NCBI GenBank assembly: GCA_963810485.1
Contig: CAWENQ010000005.1
Location: 62,001-126,000, forward strand
Reading direction: 5' to 3'
From: DATKFM01 sp963810485
GTDB taxonomy: Bacteria > Pseudomonadota > Alphaproteobacteria > Dongiales > Dongiaceae
DNA: 64,000 bases
The notes beneath the pieces were generated by a model. The model was given only the letters and a program-made list of their open reading frames with translations, was not told the origin of the DNA and searched no databases. A program made the position numbers and the translations under genes. How positions within the stretch are numbered: position 1 is the first letter of the stretch; every line of letters starts with the position of its first letter. Below, in pieces: positions 9,343-18,478 of this stretch.

Positions 9343-9765
9343 TCAGGGCACCACGACGGTGATTTTTTCGGAATAGACCGGCGGATTATGCGGCGTGTGA
9401 TCGGCATCCCCCAGCAGAAGCTGCAGGGTGTGGGTGCCCGGCGCCAGCTCGATGCGCGCTTCGGTCTGACCCTTGCCGAAATGCAGATGGTTGCTGTCAT
9501 TGGGGATCGGCTCATCCAGCGGCGGCAATTCGGCATCGATGAGCAGGTGGTGATGGCCGGTCTCGGCTTTCACCACGCCGGCCGGCGCGATGCCCATATT
9601 GATCAGGCCCATGCGCAACCAGAACTTGCCGCCCTTGATGACGGTCCCGTCCCCTGGCCAGATGATATAGACCTTCGCCCCTTCCGGTGACGGCTCGACG
9701 GCGAAAGACGGCATCGCAAATGCGAGAACCGCCGCGGCTACGGCAATTCGAACTAACGCTGACAT
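9343..9765 (-). CDS. DUF4399 domain-containing exported protein (tandem paralogue)
   Basis: A 140-residue protein with a signal peptide (MSALVRIAVAAAVLAFAMPS). The mature region repeats the family signatures ETGHHHLLIDAELPPLDEP, SNHLHFGKGQTEARIEL and GTHTLQLLLGDADH. The ATG at 9765 was chosen because a signal peptide starts there and a GGGGGAG Shine-Dalgarno precedes it; the frame stays open to 9909 but that extension is not signal-like. It is the first gene of a two-gene minus-strand unit with its paralogue at 8857-9282, so the pair arose by tandem duplication. No function is established for the family. Confidence 0.84.
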   Translation of the reverse strand: MSALVRIAVAAAVLAFAMPSFAVEPSPEGAKVYIIWPGDGTVIKGGKFWLRMGLINMGIAPAGVVKAETGHHHLLIDAELPPLDEPIPNDSNHLHFGKGQTEARIELAPGTHTLQLLLGDADHTPHNPPVYSEKITVVVP

Positions 9766-9999
9766 GGAGCACACTCCCCCAGCAACACGGTGTCTTATTT
9801 CTTGAAATATCCGCCGATCATACTCCTGCCCGATACCCTGTAAAGCAGCTAGATCGCACCGTGGCCGGTATGGCCTGGGAGCGGTGCGTTCGGGCCAGAC
9901 CATTGGCACTGGCGAAGTCCGGCAGGCCGATGGTACTCATGATCGCGCTGAACTCGGCGATCCATAGAAGCACGGCGCGAGCCCGCGGGAACGGTGACC

Positions 10000-11844
10000 A
10001 TGGCGACAATCAAGCTGACGGCGGCACAGGCAACGGTGCGTTACCTGGCGGCGCAACGGACGATCCTCGATGGCGCGGAGGCGCCGCTCTTCGCCGGCGT
10101 GTGGGCCATCTTTGGCCATGGCAATGTGGCCGGCCTGGGCGAGGCGCTGTATCAGGCACGGGAATCGCTGCCCACCTTCCGCGCCCACAACGAACAGGCG
10201 ATGGCGCTGGCCGCCGTGGCCTTCGCCAAGGCAAAGCGGCGCAGGCAGATGATGGCATGCACCAGCTCGATCGGCCCGGGCGCCACCAACATGGTCACGG
10301 CCGCTGCCGTCGCCCATGTGGACCGCCTGCCGCTGCTGCTGCTGCCCGGCGACGCCTATGCCAGCCGCCGGCCCGATCCGGTGCTGCAGCAGATCGAGAA
10401 TTTCGGCGATCCCACGGTCACCGCCAATGATTGCTTCCGGCCGGTGTCGCGCTATTGGGATCGCATTACCCGGCCGGAACAGCTGCTGGCCTCGCTGCCC
10501 CGCGCCGTGCAGGTGCTGACCGATGCCGCGGAATGCGGGCCGGTGACGCTCTGCATGTCCCAGGATGTGCAGGCCGAAGCGTTCGATTATCCGGAGGCGT
10601 TCTTCGCGCCCCATGTGACGCGGCCGCGCCGCCTCGCCGCCGATCCGGCGGAGCTGGCGGTGGCGGTGGAGCTGCTGCGCGGCGCCCAGCGGCCGCTGAT
10701 CGTCGCCGGTGGCGGCGTGCTCTATTCGGAGGCGGAAGCAACGCTGCAGGCCTTCGCCGCGCGCCATGGCATTCCCGTCGCCGAAACCCAGGCGGGGAAG
10801 GGCGCTCTGCCCTGGGATCATCCTTGCAACGCCGGTTCCATCGGCGTCACCGGCGCCAGCGCGGCCAATGCCCTGGCGCAGGAAGCCGATGTGCTGCTGG
10901 CCATCGGCACGCGGCTGCAGGATTTCACCACGGGATCCCGCGCGCTGCTGCCGGGCAAGGCGCGGCTGATCCAGCTCAACATCGCCGCCTTCGATGCCGG
11001 CAAGCATGGCGCCGTGCCGCTGGTGGGCGACGCCAAGCGCACCCTCGAGGATATCGGCGTGGCGCTCGGTTCCCACATGGCGCCGCAGGCCTGGCGCACG
11101 AAGGCGCAGTCGCTGGGCAAGGAGTGGCACGGCGCCGTCGACCGCGCGACCGCCGCGACCAACGCCGATCTGCCGTCGGATGCGCAGGTGCTGGGCGCGG
11201 TGAACCGCAAGGCCGGGCCGAAGGACATCATGGTCTGCGCGGCGGGCGGCCTGCCGGGCGAACTGCACAAGCTGTGGCGCACCGCGACAGCAGGCGGCTA
11301 TCACCTGGAATACGGCTATTCCTGCATGGGCTACGAGATCGCCGGCGGCCTTGGCGTGAAGATGGCCCATCCGGACCGCGAGGTGTTCGTGCTGGTGGGC
11401 GACGGTTCCTACCTGATGATGAACTCGGAGATCGCCACCTCTGTGATGCTCGGTCGCAAGCTGACGCTGGTGGTGCTGGATAACAGCGGCTTCGGCTGCA
11501 TCAACCGGCTGCAGCGCGCCACCGGCGGCGAGTCCTTCAACAACCTGTTCGAGCATGTGGACCACAAGGAAGGCGCGGCCGCGGTGGATTTCGCCGCCCA
11601 TGCCAAGAGCCTCGGCGCGGTATCGGAGAAGGTCCAGAGCATTGCTGATCTGGAACTGGCGCTCGGGCGCGCGCGCACCTCCAAGCAAACCTATGTCATC
11701 GTCATCGACACCGATCCCCTGGCGACGACCAAGGAAGGCGGCGCCTGGTGGGATGTCGCCGTGCCCGAAACCTCGGTGCGGCCGCAGGTGCGCAAGGCCC
11801 GCGAGGATTATGTCGCGGCGATGACGCGGCAGAAGCTGGCATAG
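10000..11844 (+). CDS. iolD: 3D-(3,5/4)-trihydroxycyclohexane-1,2-dione acylhydrolase-like ThDP enzyme
   Basis: A 614-residue thiamine-diphosphate-dependent enzyme of the acetolactate-synthase superfamily. The N-terminal pyrimidine-binding domain carries FRAHNEQAMALAAVAFAKA with the catalytic Glu. The central domain has PLIVAGGGVLYSEAE. The C-terminal diphosphate-binding domain has VGDGSYLMMNSEI and DNSGFGCINRLQ. This combination is characteristic of IolD, which hydrolytically opens the cyclic diketone ring in myo-inositol breakdown. The ATG at 10000 is used; a GTG lies six bases upstream. No other classic inositol genes (iolB, iolC, iolE, iolG by name) are adjacent, though a Gfo/Idh dehydrogenase follows 2.5 kb on. 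It starts a same-strand run of catabolic genes to 17972. Confidence 0.88.
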   Translation: MATIKLTAAQATVRYLAAQRTILDGAEAPLFAGVWAIFGHGNVAGLGEALYQARESLPTFRAHNEQAMALAAVAFAKAKRRRQMMACTSSIGPGATNMVTAAAVAHVDRLPLLLLPGDAYASRRPDPVLQQIENFGDPTVTANDCFRPVSRYWDRITRPEQLLASLPRAVQVLTDAAECGPVTLCMSQDVQAEAFDYPEAFFAPHVTRPRRLAADPAELAVAVELLRGAQRPLIVAGGGVLYSEAEATLQAFAARHGIPVAETQAGKGALPWDHPCNAGSIGVTGASAANALAQEADVLLAIGTRLQDFTTGSRALLPGKARLIQLNIAAFDAGKHGAVPLVGDAKRTLEDIGVALGSHMAPQAWRTKAQSLGKEWHGAVDRATAATNADLPSDAQVLGAVNRKAGPKDIMVCAAGGLPGELHKLWRTATAGGYHLEYGYSCMGYEIAGGLGVKMAHPDREVFVLVGDGSYLMMNSEIATSVMLGRKLTLVVLDNSGFGCINRLQRATGGESFNNLFEHVDHKEGAAAVDFAAHAKSLGAVSEKVQSIADLELALGRARTSKQTYVIVIDTDPLATTKEGGAWWDVAVPETSVRPQVRKAREDYVAAMTRQKLA

Positions 11845-11863
11845 CGGCAACGGGACTGCATCG

Positions 11864-13192
11864 ATGAGCGCGGCGTCCCCGGGACCGGATATGTCCCTGC
11901 ATCATATCGTCATCGTCGGCGGCGGCGCCGGCGGCCTGGTGCTGGCGACCAAGCTCGGCCACCGGCTCGGCAAACGCAAACGGGCGCGCATCACCCTGAT
12001 CGACACGTCCCTGACCCATGTCTGGAAGCCGCTGCTCCATGAAGTTGCGGTCGGCACGCTGGATTCCCACAAGGATGACGTGATCTATCTCGGCCATGCC
12101 AAGGGCCACCACTTCAACTTCCAGCAGGGGCGGATGGACGGTCTGGATCGGAGCAAGCGCGAGATCATGCTGGCGCCGGTGGAGTTCGAGGGCCATGAGA
12201 TCATTCCCCGCCGCACGCTCGGCTATGACACCCTGGTCATCGCCATCGGCGGCATTTGCAACGATTTCGGCACGGCCGGCGTGAAGGAGCATTGCCAGTT
12301 CCTGGATACCCACGAGCAGGCGGAACATCTGCAACGGCTGCTGCTGAACGCCTGCCTGCGCGCGCATCTGCAACAGGCGCCGCTGGCGGAAGGACAGCTC
12401 AGTGTGGCGATCGTCGGCGCCGGCGCCACCGGCGTCGAGCTCGCGGCGGAGCTGCACAAGGCGGCGCGCCAGCTCGTGAATTACGGCCTCGACCGCATCG
12501 ATCCCGAGCGCGACGTGAAGATCAGCCTGATCGAGGCCGGGCCGCGGGTGCTGCCAGCGCTTCCCGAGCGCCTGTCGAAGGCGACGTTGAAGGAGTTGGA
12601 GCGGCTGAAGATACAGGTCTTCGTGAACGAGAAAGTCGTCGAGGCGACGGACCAGGGCATCAGGACCCAGAGCGGCCGGTTCTTCCCGGCGGAATTGAGA
12701 GTTTGGGCCGCGGGCGTCAAGGCGCCGGATTTCCTGCAGGGAATCGACGGCTTGGAGACGAACCGCGCCAACCAGCTCGTGGTGGACCAGACGCTGAAGA
12801 CCAGCCGCGACGACAACATCTTCGCGTCAGGCGATTGCGCGTCATGTCCTGTGCCGGGCAGCGACAAGCCGGTGCCGCCGCGGGCCCAGGCCGCCTATCA
12901 GCAGGCGCTGCTGCTGGCGAAGAATTTGCCGGCGCGGCTGCAGGGCAAGCCGATGCGGCCCTTCGTCTATCGCGACTATGGCTCGCTGATCTCCCTCAGC
13001 TACAGCAGCGTCGGCAGCCTGATGGGCAATCTCCTGGGCACTGTCATGATCGAGGGATTCCTGGCGCGGCTCACCTATCTCTCGCTCTACAAGAAGCATC
13101 AGCTTGCGCTGCACGGCCTCATCTGGGTGATGCTGGCGACGCTGATCAACCTGATCCGGCTGAAGACCGAGCCGCGGCTGAAGCTGCACTGA
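11864..13192 (+). CDS. ndh: Type II NADH dehydrogenase (NDH-2), NAD(P)/FAD-dependent oxidoreductase
   Basis: A 442-residue two-dinucleotide-binding-domain flavoprotein. The FAD-binding motif IVIVGGGAGGLVLATKLG is near the N-terminus; the second nucleotide-binding motif, VAIVGAGATGVELAAELH, lies at about 185. HVWKPLLHEVAVGTL, RVWAAGVKAPDFL and NIFASGDCASC match respiratory NDH-2. The C-terminal helix (HGLIWVMLATLINLIRL) fits the membrane-anchoring tail of this family. It oxidises NADH and reduces quinone without proton pumping. It starts 20 bases after iolD, so co-transcription is likely and would help reoxidise NADH from the dehydrogenase step. An in-frame ATG at about 11891 is an alternative start. 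Confidence 0.9.
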   Translation: MSAASPGPDMSLHHIVIVGGGAGGLVLATKLGHRLGKRKRARITLIDTSLTHVWKPLLHEVAVGTLDSHKDDVIYLGHAKGHHFNFQQGRMDGLDRSKREIMLAPVEFEGHEIIPRRTLGYDTLVIAIGGICNDFGTAGVKEHCQFLDTHEQAEHLQRLLLNACLRAHLQQAPLAEGQLSVAIVGAGATGVELAAELHKAARQLVNYGLDRIDPERDVKISLIEAGPRVLPALPERLSKATLKELERLKIQVFVNEKVVEATDQGIRTQSGRFFPAELRVWAAGVKAPDFLQGIDGLETNRANQLVVDQTLKTSRDDNIFASGDCASCPVPGSDKPVPPRAQAAYQQALLLAKNLPARLQGKPMRPFVYRDYGSLISLSYSSVGSLMGNLLGTVMIEGFLARLTYLSLYKKHQLALHGLIWVMLATLINLIRLKTEPRLKLH

Positions 13193-13213
13193 TTTTCGAA
13201 TGAGGGGCCAACC

Positions 13214-14091
13214 GTGACGGAAGTGACCTGCGTGCTGGACGCCAAGGCGGTGCTGGGCGAAAGCCCGTTCTGGTCGGCGCAGGAGAATGCGCTCTATTGG
13301 GTGGATATTCCGGCGCCCGGCGCTGCACCGCCTGGATCTGTCGTCGGGCAACCTCAAGACCTGGAAGATGCCGGAGACGATCGGCTGCCTCGGCCTGCGG
13401 GCCAAGGGCGGCGCGGTCGTGGCGCTGCGCAACGGCTTCCACTTCTTCGATTTCGACAGCGGGCGCCTGACCGCGGTCACCGATCCCGAAGCCGAACCTG
13501 GCCACCAACCGCTTCAACGACGGCAAGGTCTCGCCCGACGGACGCTTCTGGGCCGGCACCATGGATGACGAACAGCTCAAGCGGCCGCTGGGCGCGCTCT
13601 ACCGCCTCGATCCCGACGGCTCCTGCCACAAGATGGTGACGGACCTGATCGTCTCCAACGGCCTTGCCTGGAGCGGCGACGCCAGGACCATGTTCCATTC
13701 CGATTCCAAGGCGCAGGTGATCTGGAAGTACGATCACGATCCCGCCACCGGCAGCATCGCCAACCGCCGGGAGATCGCGCGGCCCACGGAGGAGATCGGC
13801 CGGCCCGATGGCGCCGCCACGGATATGGAAGGCTACTACTGGAGCGCCGGCATCTCGTCCGGCATGCTCAACCGCTGGTCACCGGATGGCAAGCTCGACC
13901 GGCAGATCCCGATGCCCTGCACATCGCCGACCATGCCCTGTTTCGGCGGTCCCGACATGAAGACGATCTACGTCACCTCGCTGCGCCACAATGTCAGCGC
14001 CGAAAGATTGGCGGCCAAGCCGCTGTCGGGCGGCATCTTCGCGCTGCGCGTCGACGTGCCGGGCGTGCCCGTCCCTATGTTCAAGGGTTAG
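13214..14091 (+). CDS. SMP-30/gluconolactonase/LRE family protein (two frameshifts)
   Basis: About 292 residues when repaired. It starts at GTG 13214. LGESPFW carries the metal-binding Glu near the N-terminus; RFNDGKVSPDGRFWAGTMD, LIVSNGLAWSGD and PDGAATDMEGYYWSAG hold the other expected Asn/Asn/Asp ligands of this six-bladed propeller family, which hydrolyses sugar lactones. The frame breaks twice, each fitting one extra base: near 13317 (between DIPAP and ALHRLDL) and near 13493 (between DPEA and NLATNRF). As given, no full-length protein is made. All ligand motifs survive, so either the damage is recent or the two bases are sequencing errors. It lies between ndh and a sugar dehydrogenase, which fits lactone hydrolysis in the same pathway. 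Confidence 0.82.
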
Positions 14092-14124
14092 GGCATGAGT
14101 AGTGCTCAAGGCTGTGTAGAACTT

Positions 14125-14374
14125 GTCGCCTCGCCCCACAAAGTGGGGAGAGGCAGGCAACGTCCGCGTCCAGCGGATGTTGCCGGTGAGGGGTGGCGCC
14201 GATGGTGCCGCACGCGAAAGCTTGGATACAGCGGAGCGGTAACGACCAGGAGATCGGCCCCTCGTCATCCCATGCATTTCTCAGACCCTGGTGCGCCTCA
14301 CCCTCACCCCGCCACATTCGCTGGACGCGAATGTGGCATCCCTCTCCCGCAGAGCGGGCAAGGGGTCAGTTCTG
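14125..14374. repeat. Palindromic repetitive element, divergent copy
   Basis: It starts with GTCGCCTCGCCCCACAAAG and ends with a CCCTCTCCCGCAGAGCGGG-type arm followed by CAAGGGGTCAG. This is the same architecture as the units at 17991-18478 and 20571-20731, with a longer diverged centre including an extra hairpin (CCACATTCGCTGGACGCGAA around 14311). It fills the gap between the SMP-30 and Gfo/Idh genes. No gene is seen in it. Confidence 0.7.
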
Positions 14375-14417
14375 GTTTACCTGATACACGGGTGTTGCGC
14401 ATGGTGGAGTTCAGATC

Positions 14418-15398
14418 GTGACCCTGAACATCTGCATGGTCGGCTATGGCATGATGGGCGTCTGGCATTCCGAGGCGCTGAAGAAGACCGATGCCGTGCT
14501 GCATACCGTGGTCGGCCGCCGTCCCGAGGCCGCCAGGGAATTCGCCGAGCGTTACGGCTACAGGAGATGGACGGTGTCGCTGGACGAGGCGCTGGCCGAT
14601 CCCGCTGTCGATGCCGTGATCGTCGGCAGCCCCAGCGAGCAGCATGAGGCGCAGGCGATCAAGTGCCTGGCCGCCGGCAAGCACACGCTGATCGAGATTC
14701 CCGTTGCCATGACCCTGGCCGGCGCCGAGCGGGTGATCGCCGCCGGCGAGAAGAGCGGCAAGACCTACGGCCTCTGCCATCCCATGCGCTTCCGCCGCGA
14801 GCGCGAGGCGCTGCGGGCGCGCATCCGCGCCGGCGAGGAGAAGATCCGCCACATCGCCGGCCGCTTCTTCATCAAGCGGCTCGTGAATATCGGCGCCACC
14901 GGCTACAAGCGGAGCTGGAGCGACAACATCCTCTGGCACCATTTCTGCCATTTCGTCGATTTGGGCATGTACCTGTTCGACGGCACGCCGATCCGCCGCA
15001 TCCAGAGCCATCTCGGCCCGCTGCACGAGACCACCGGCATTCCCATGGAATGCATCGTCATGGTGGAGACGGAGGCGGACCAGACGCTGCTGGTGCATGG
15101 CTCCTACCACGCCACCTACCGCTTCTATGACAAGCTGATCGTCACCGACCGGGATACCTACTTCTACGACATCCTCGCCGGCACATTGCGCACGGAAGCT
15201 GGAAGCGCACCCATAGAGGCCGAGCAGGACAACTGCGCCCGGGTGATCTTCGATTTCCTCGACGCGGTGAAGACCGGCCGCCAGCCCCTGGCCTCCGGCC
15301 CGTCGGTGCTGCCGGCCATGACCGTGCTGCAACTGGTGCAGGATCAATGGGACGCGAAATACGGCGTTCAAGCCATTCCTGGACGGCCCCTCTCCTAG
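14418..15398 (+). CDS. Gfo/Idh/MocA family oxidoreductase
   Basis: A 326-residue NAD(P)-dependent sugar or cyclitol dehydrogenase starting at GTG 14418. The N-terminal Rossmann motif is MVGYGMMGVWHSEAL. The EIPVAMTLAGAERV segment is the family's EKP-like cofactor/catalytic region with Ile in place of the usual Lys, and KTYGLCHPMRF follows. The C-terminal alpha/beta domain holds the histidine-rich WHHFCHFVDLGMYLF, where the catalytic His of the family is expected. Members oxidise inositols, sugars or sugar acids. The following aldolase gene starts 45 bases downstream, so it is likely part of the same operon. The substrate cannot be named from sequence alone; the IolD neighbour suggests a cyclitol or related polyol. 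Confidence 0.85.
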   Translation: MTLNICMVGYGMMGVWHSEALKKTDAVLHTVVGRRPEAAREFAERYGYRRWTVSLDEALADPAVDAVIVGSPSEQHEAQAIKCLAAGKHTLIEIPVAMTLAGAERVIAAGEKSGKTYGLCHPMRFRREREALRARIRAGEEKIRHIAGRFFIKRLVNIGATGYKRSWSDNILWHHFCHFVDLGMYLFDGTPIRRIQSHLGPLHETTGIPMECIVMVETEADQTLLVHGSYHATYRFYDKLIVTDRDTYFYDILAGTLRTEAGSAPIEAEQDNCARVIFDFLDAVKTGRQPLASGPSVLPAMTVLQLVQDQWDAKYGVQAIPGRPLS

Positions 15399-15443
15399 GT
15401 GCGAAGATTCCCGCAGTACAGAAATGTGAGCAGAGTGTAGCGG

Positions 15444-16232
15444 ATGCGCGAGAACCGGATTCGGAACCTGTGGCGCGAGGACAAGGCCGTGGTGAATGGC
15501 TGGCTCGCCATCCCCAGCACCTTCTCCGCCGAGACCATGGCCCATCAGGGCTGGGACTCCCTGACCATCGACATGCAGCATGGCGTCGTCGACTACCAGA
15601 TGGCGGTCAACATGCTGACGGCAGTGTCCACGACGAACACGGTGCCGATGGTGCGCGTGCCCTGGCTCGATCCCGGCATCATCATGAAGTCGCTGGATGC
15701 CGGCGCCTATGCCGTGATCTGCCCGATGATCAACAGTCGCGCCGAGGCGGAGAAGCTGGTGTCCTATGTGCGCTATGCGCCGCGGGGCGTCCGCAGCTTC
15801 GGGCCGATCCGCGCGCTGCTCTATGGCGGCGCCGACTATCCGGCCAAGGCCAACGACACGGTGATCCCCTTCGCCATGATCGAGACCAAGCAGGCGCTGG
15901 AGAATCTCGACGACATCCTCTCGGTGGAAGGGCTGGACGCGATCTATGTCGGCCCGGCGGATCTGTCGCTGACGCTCGGCTGCACGCCAAAATTCGACCA
16001 GGAGGAAAAGCCCGTGGTCGAGGCGATCGACTACATCATCGGCAAGGCGAAGCAGCATGGCGTTTTCGCCGGTATCCATAACGGCACGCCGGAATATGCA
16101 CAGCGCATGATCGCCAAGGGCTTTCGCTTTGTCACAATCGCTTCCGATGCACGGCTGATGGCGGCGGGCGCCCAGCAGACGCTGGCCAAGATGCGCGCCG
16201 GCCCGGGCGTGGCGGCCAGCGGTTCGTACTAG
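15444..16232 (+). CDS. HpcH/HpaI family aldolase (class II pyruvate aldolase)
   Basis: A 262-residue TIM-barrel aldolase. NGWLAIPSTFSAETMAHQGW is followed by TIDMQHGVVDYQ with the catalytic His. MVRVPWLDPGIIMKSLDAGA holds the substrate-binding Arg. MIETKQALENLDDI carries a metal-binding Glu, and AIYVGPADLSLTLG the metal-binding Asp. The family (HpaI, GarL, RhmA) cleaves 2-keto-3-deoxy acids to pyruvate plus an aldehyde with a divalent metal. It starts 45 bases after the dehydrogenase and ends nine bases before the IlvD/Edd dehydratase. Dehydratase-made 2-keto-3-deoxy acids are the usual substrate, so the two enzymes probably act in sequence. Confidence 0.9.
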   Translation: MRENRIRNLWREDKAVVNGWLAIPSTFSAETMAHQGWDSLTIDMQHGVVDYQMAVNMLTAVSTTNTVPMVRVPWLDPGIIMKSLDAGAYAVICPMINSRAEAEKLVSYVRYAPRGVRSFGPIRALLYGGADYPAKANDTVIPFAMIETKQALENLDDILSVEGLDAIYVGPADLSLTLGCTPKFDQEEKPVVEAIDYIIGKAKQHGVFAGIHNGTPEYAQRMIAKGFRFVTIASDARLMAAGAQQTLAKMRAGPGVAASGSY

Positions 16233-16241
16233 AGACACGCG

Positions 16242-17972
16242 ATGAGCAAGCCGGCCAGACCGCGCAAGACCGCCGAACAGCTCCGCTCCCACCGCTGGTT
16301 CGGCGTGCAGGATCTGCGCGCCTTCGGCCACCGCTCCCGGGCCAAGCAGATGGGCTATGGGCCGGAGGATTATGCCGGCAAGCCGGTCATCGCCATCCTC
16401 AACACCTGGTCCGACATCAACCAGTGCCACGCGCACTTCAAGGACCGGGTGCAGGACGTGAAGCGCGGCATCCTGCAGGCGGGCGGCTTCCCGCTGGAGT
16501 TGCCGGCGATCTCGCTGTCGGAACCCTTCGTTAAGCCGACCACCATGCTCTACCGCAACTTCCTGGCGATGGAGACGGAGGAGCTGCTGCGCAGCCATCC
16601 AATCGACGGCGCGGTGCTGATGGGCGGCTGCGACAAGACCACGCCCGGCCTGATCATGGGCGCGATCTCCATGAACCTGCCGGCGATCTTCGTGCCGGCC
16701 GGCGCCATGCTGCGCGGCAATTGGCATGGCAAGGTGCTAGGCTCCGGCTCCGACAGTTGGAAATACTGGGCCGAGCTCCAGGCCGGCAACATCACGCTAG
16801 AGGACTGGAACGAGATGGAGAGCGGCATCGCCCGCTCCCACGGCATGTGCATGACCATGGGCACCGCCGCCACCATGACCGGCGTCGCCGAGGCGATGGG
16901 CTTCTCGCTGCCGGGCGCGTCGAGCATTCCCGCGCCGGACGCCAACCATCCGCGCCTCTGCGCCGCCTCGGGCCGGCGCATCGTCGAGATGGTGTGGGAA
17001 GACCTGAAGCCGTCGGACATCATGAGCGCTGATGGCGTCGACAATGCCATCCGCTGCCACCTGGCGATGGGCGGCTCCACCAATGCGATGATCCATGTGG
17101 TGGCGATGGCGCGGCGGGCGGGCATTCCGCTGACGCTCAAGCGCTTCGACGAACTGGCGCGGCAGATTCCGGTGCTGGCAAATGTGCGTCCGTCGGGCGC
17201 GTTCCTGATGGAGGATTTCTACTATGCCGGCGGCATCCGCGCGCTGCTGGCGCAGCTCAAGCATGAGCTCGCTCTCGATTGCCTGACGGTGAATGGCCGG
17301 ACGCTGGGCGAGAACATTGCCGGCGCCGAGGTCTACAACGCCGAGGTCATCCACAGCTTTGACAAGCCGGTGTCGAAGGAGGCGACGGCGATCCTCTATG
17401 GCAACTTGGCGCCCGACGGCGCTGTCATCAAGCCGTCGGCCGCCGATCCGCGCCTGCTGAAGCACCGCGGCCCGGCGCTGGCCTTCGAGGACTACAACCA
17501 CATGGCGGCGGAGATCGACCGCGACGATCTCGCGGTGACTCCAGATCACGTGCTGGTGCTGAAGAATGCCGGGCCCGTGGCCGTAGGCATGCCGGAATGG
17601 GGCATGCTGCCGGTGCCGAAGAAGCTGCTGAAACAGGGCGTGCGCGATATGATGCGCATCTCCGACGCCCGCATGAGCGGCACCTCCTACGGCGCCTGCA
17701 TCCTCCATGTCTCGCCGGAAGCGGCGATCGGTGGCCCGCTCGCCTTCGTGCAGACCGGCGACATGATCGAGGTGGATGTGGAGGCGCGGCAGCTCAATCT
17801 GCGCGTCGCCGACGACGAACTGGCGCGCCGCAAATCAGGCTGGAAACAAAAGCCGCTCCCGCCCCGCGGCTATGGCCGCCTCTTCGCCAGCCACATCCAG
17901 CAAGCCCATCTCGGCTGCGATTTCGATTTCCTGCTGGGCACCGAGCCGCTACCCGAGCCGGAGATTCACTAA
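16242..17972 (+). CDS. IlvD/Edd family dehydratase, sugar-acid type (L-arabinonate dehydratase-like)
   Basis: A 576-residue iron-sulfur dehydratase. The cluster and active-site motifs are visible: NTWSDINQCHAHF (first Cys), MGGCDKTTPGLIMGA (second Cys), SHGMCMTMGTAATM (third Cys). MRISDARMSGTSYGACILHV contains the conserved C-terminal Ser region. The RSHRWFGVQDLRAFGHRSR opening is typical of the pentonate/hexonate dehydratases (AraC/XylD type) rather than branched-chain IlvD. It dehydrates an aldonic acid to the 2-keto-3-deoxy acid, which the aldolase encoded just upstream can split. It is the last gene of the 10-18 kb run; palindromic repeats follow directly. Confidence 0.88.
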   Translation: MSKPARPRKTAEQLRSHRWFGVQDLRAFGHRSRAKQMGYGPEDYAGKPVIAILNTWSDINQCHAHFKDRVQDVKRGILQAGGFPLELPAISLSEPFVKPTTMLYRNFLAMETEELLRSHPIDGAVLMGGCDKTTPGLIMGAISMNLPAIFVPAGAMLRGNWHGKVLGSGSDSWKYWAELQAGNITLEDWNEMESGIARSHGMCMTMGTAATMTGVAEAMGFSLPGASSIPAPDANHPRLCAASGRRIVEMVWEDLKPSDIMSADGVDNAIRCHLAMGGSTNAMIHVVAMARRAGIPLTLKRFDELARQIPVLANVRPSGAFLMEDFYYAGGIRALLAQLKHELALDCLTVNGRTLGENIAGAEVYNAEVIHSFDKPVSKEATAILYGNLAPDGAVIKPSAADPRLLKHRGPALAFEDYNHMAAEIDRDDLAVTPDHVLVLKNAGPVAVGMPEWGMLPVPKKLLKQGVRDMMRISDARMSGTSYGACILHVSPEAAIGGPLAFVQTGDMIEVDVEARQLNLRVADDELARRKSGWKQKPLPPRGYGRLFASHIQQAHLGCDFDFLLGTEPLPEPEIH

Positions 17973-17990
17973 GCCGCAATTCTGAGAATT

Positions 17991-18478
17991 GTCGCCTCGC
18001 CCCACGACGTGGGGAGAGGCACGCAACATCCGCGTCCAGCGGATGTTGCGGGTGAGGGGTGTGGATGAAGGTCTCGTCAGGGGGAATTGGCCCCTCACCC
18101 TAACCCTCTCCCCGCAAGCGGGGCGAGGGGACAGTTTTTTCATTCTGTCGCCTCGCTCCACGAAGTGGGGAGAGGCAGGTGATATCCGCGTTCAGCGGAT
18201 GTCACCGGTGAGGGGTATCGATGCAGTGCGCGGTGGCACAAGCTTCGGCTCACCTCGTCCCCTCACCCTAACCCTCTCCCCGCAAGCGGGGCGAGGGGAC
18301 AGTTTTTTCATTTTGTCGCCTCGCTCCACGAAGTGGGGAGAGGCAGGTGATATCCGCGTTCAGCGGATATCACCGGTGAGGGGTGTCGATGACGTGTGCA
18401 GCGCTACCGAGCGTCGGCTCATCTCCGCCCCTCACCCTAACCCTCTCCCCGCAAGCGGGGCGAGGGGACAGTTTTTTC
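17991..18478. repeat. Tandem array of three palindromic repetitive units
   Basis: Three units (17991-18140, 18147-18308, 18315-18478). Each opens with GTCGCCTCGCYCCACGANGT, has an inner hairpin around ATCCGCGTYCAGCGGAT, and closes with CTCTCCCCGCAAGCGGGG then CGAGGGGACAGTTTTTT. The two ends are reverse complements, so each unit can fold into one large cruciform or hairpin. The terminal T-run after a GC stem could also act as a terminator for the dehydratase operon. The unit spacing and inner sequences do not fit a CRISPR array. Confidence 0.8.

Noticed and set aside
9937..11850. A 637-codon open frame antisense to iolD
   Set aside because: It is a shadow of the high-GC codon bias of iolD: His/Arg/Gly-rich low-complexity sequence with no domain.
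17991..18478. Tandem repeats as a possible CRISPR array
   Set aside because: Units are about 160 bp, are palindromic end to end, have no regular short spacers, and no cas genes are nearby.
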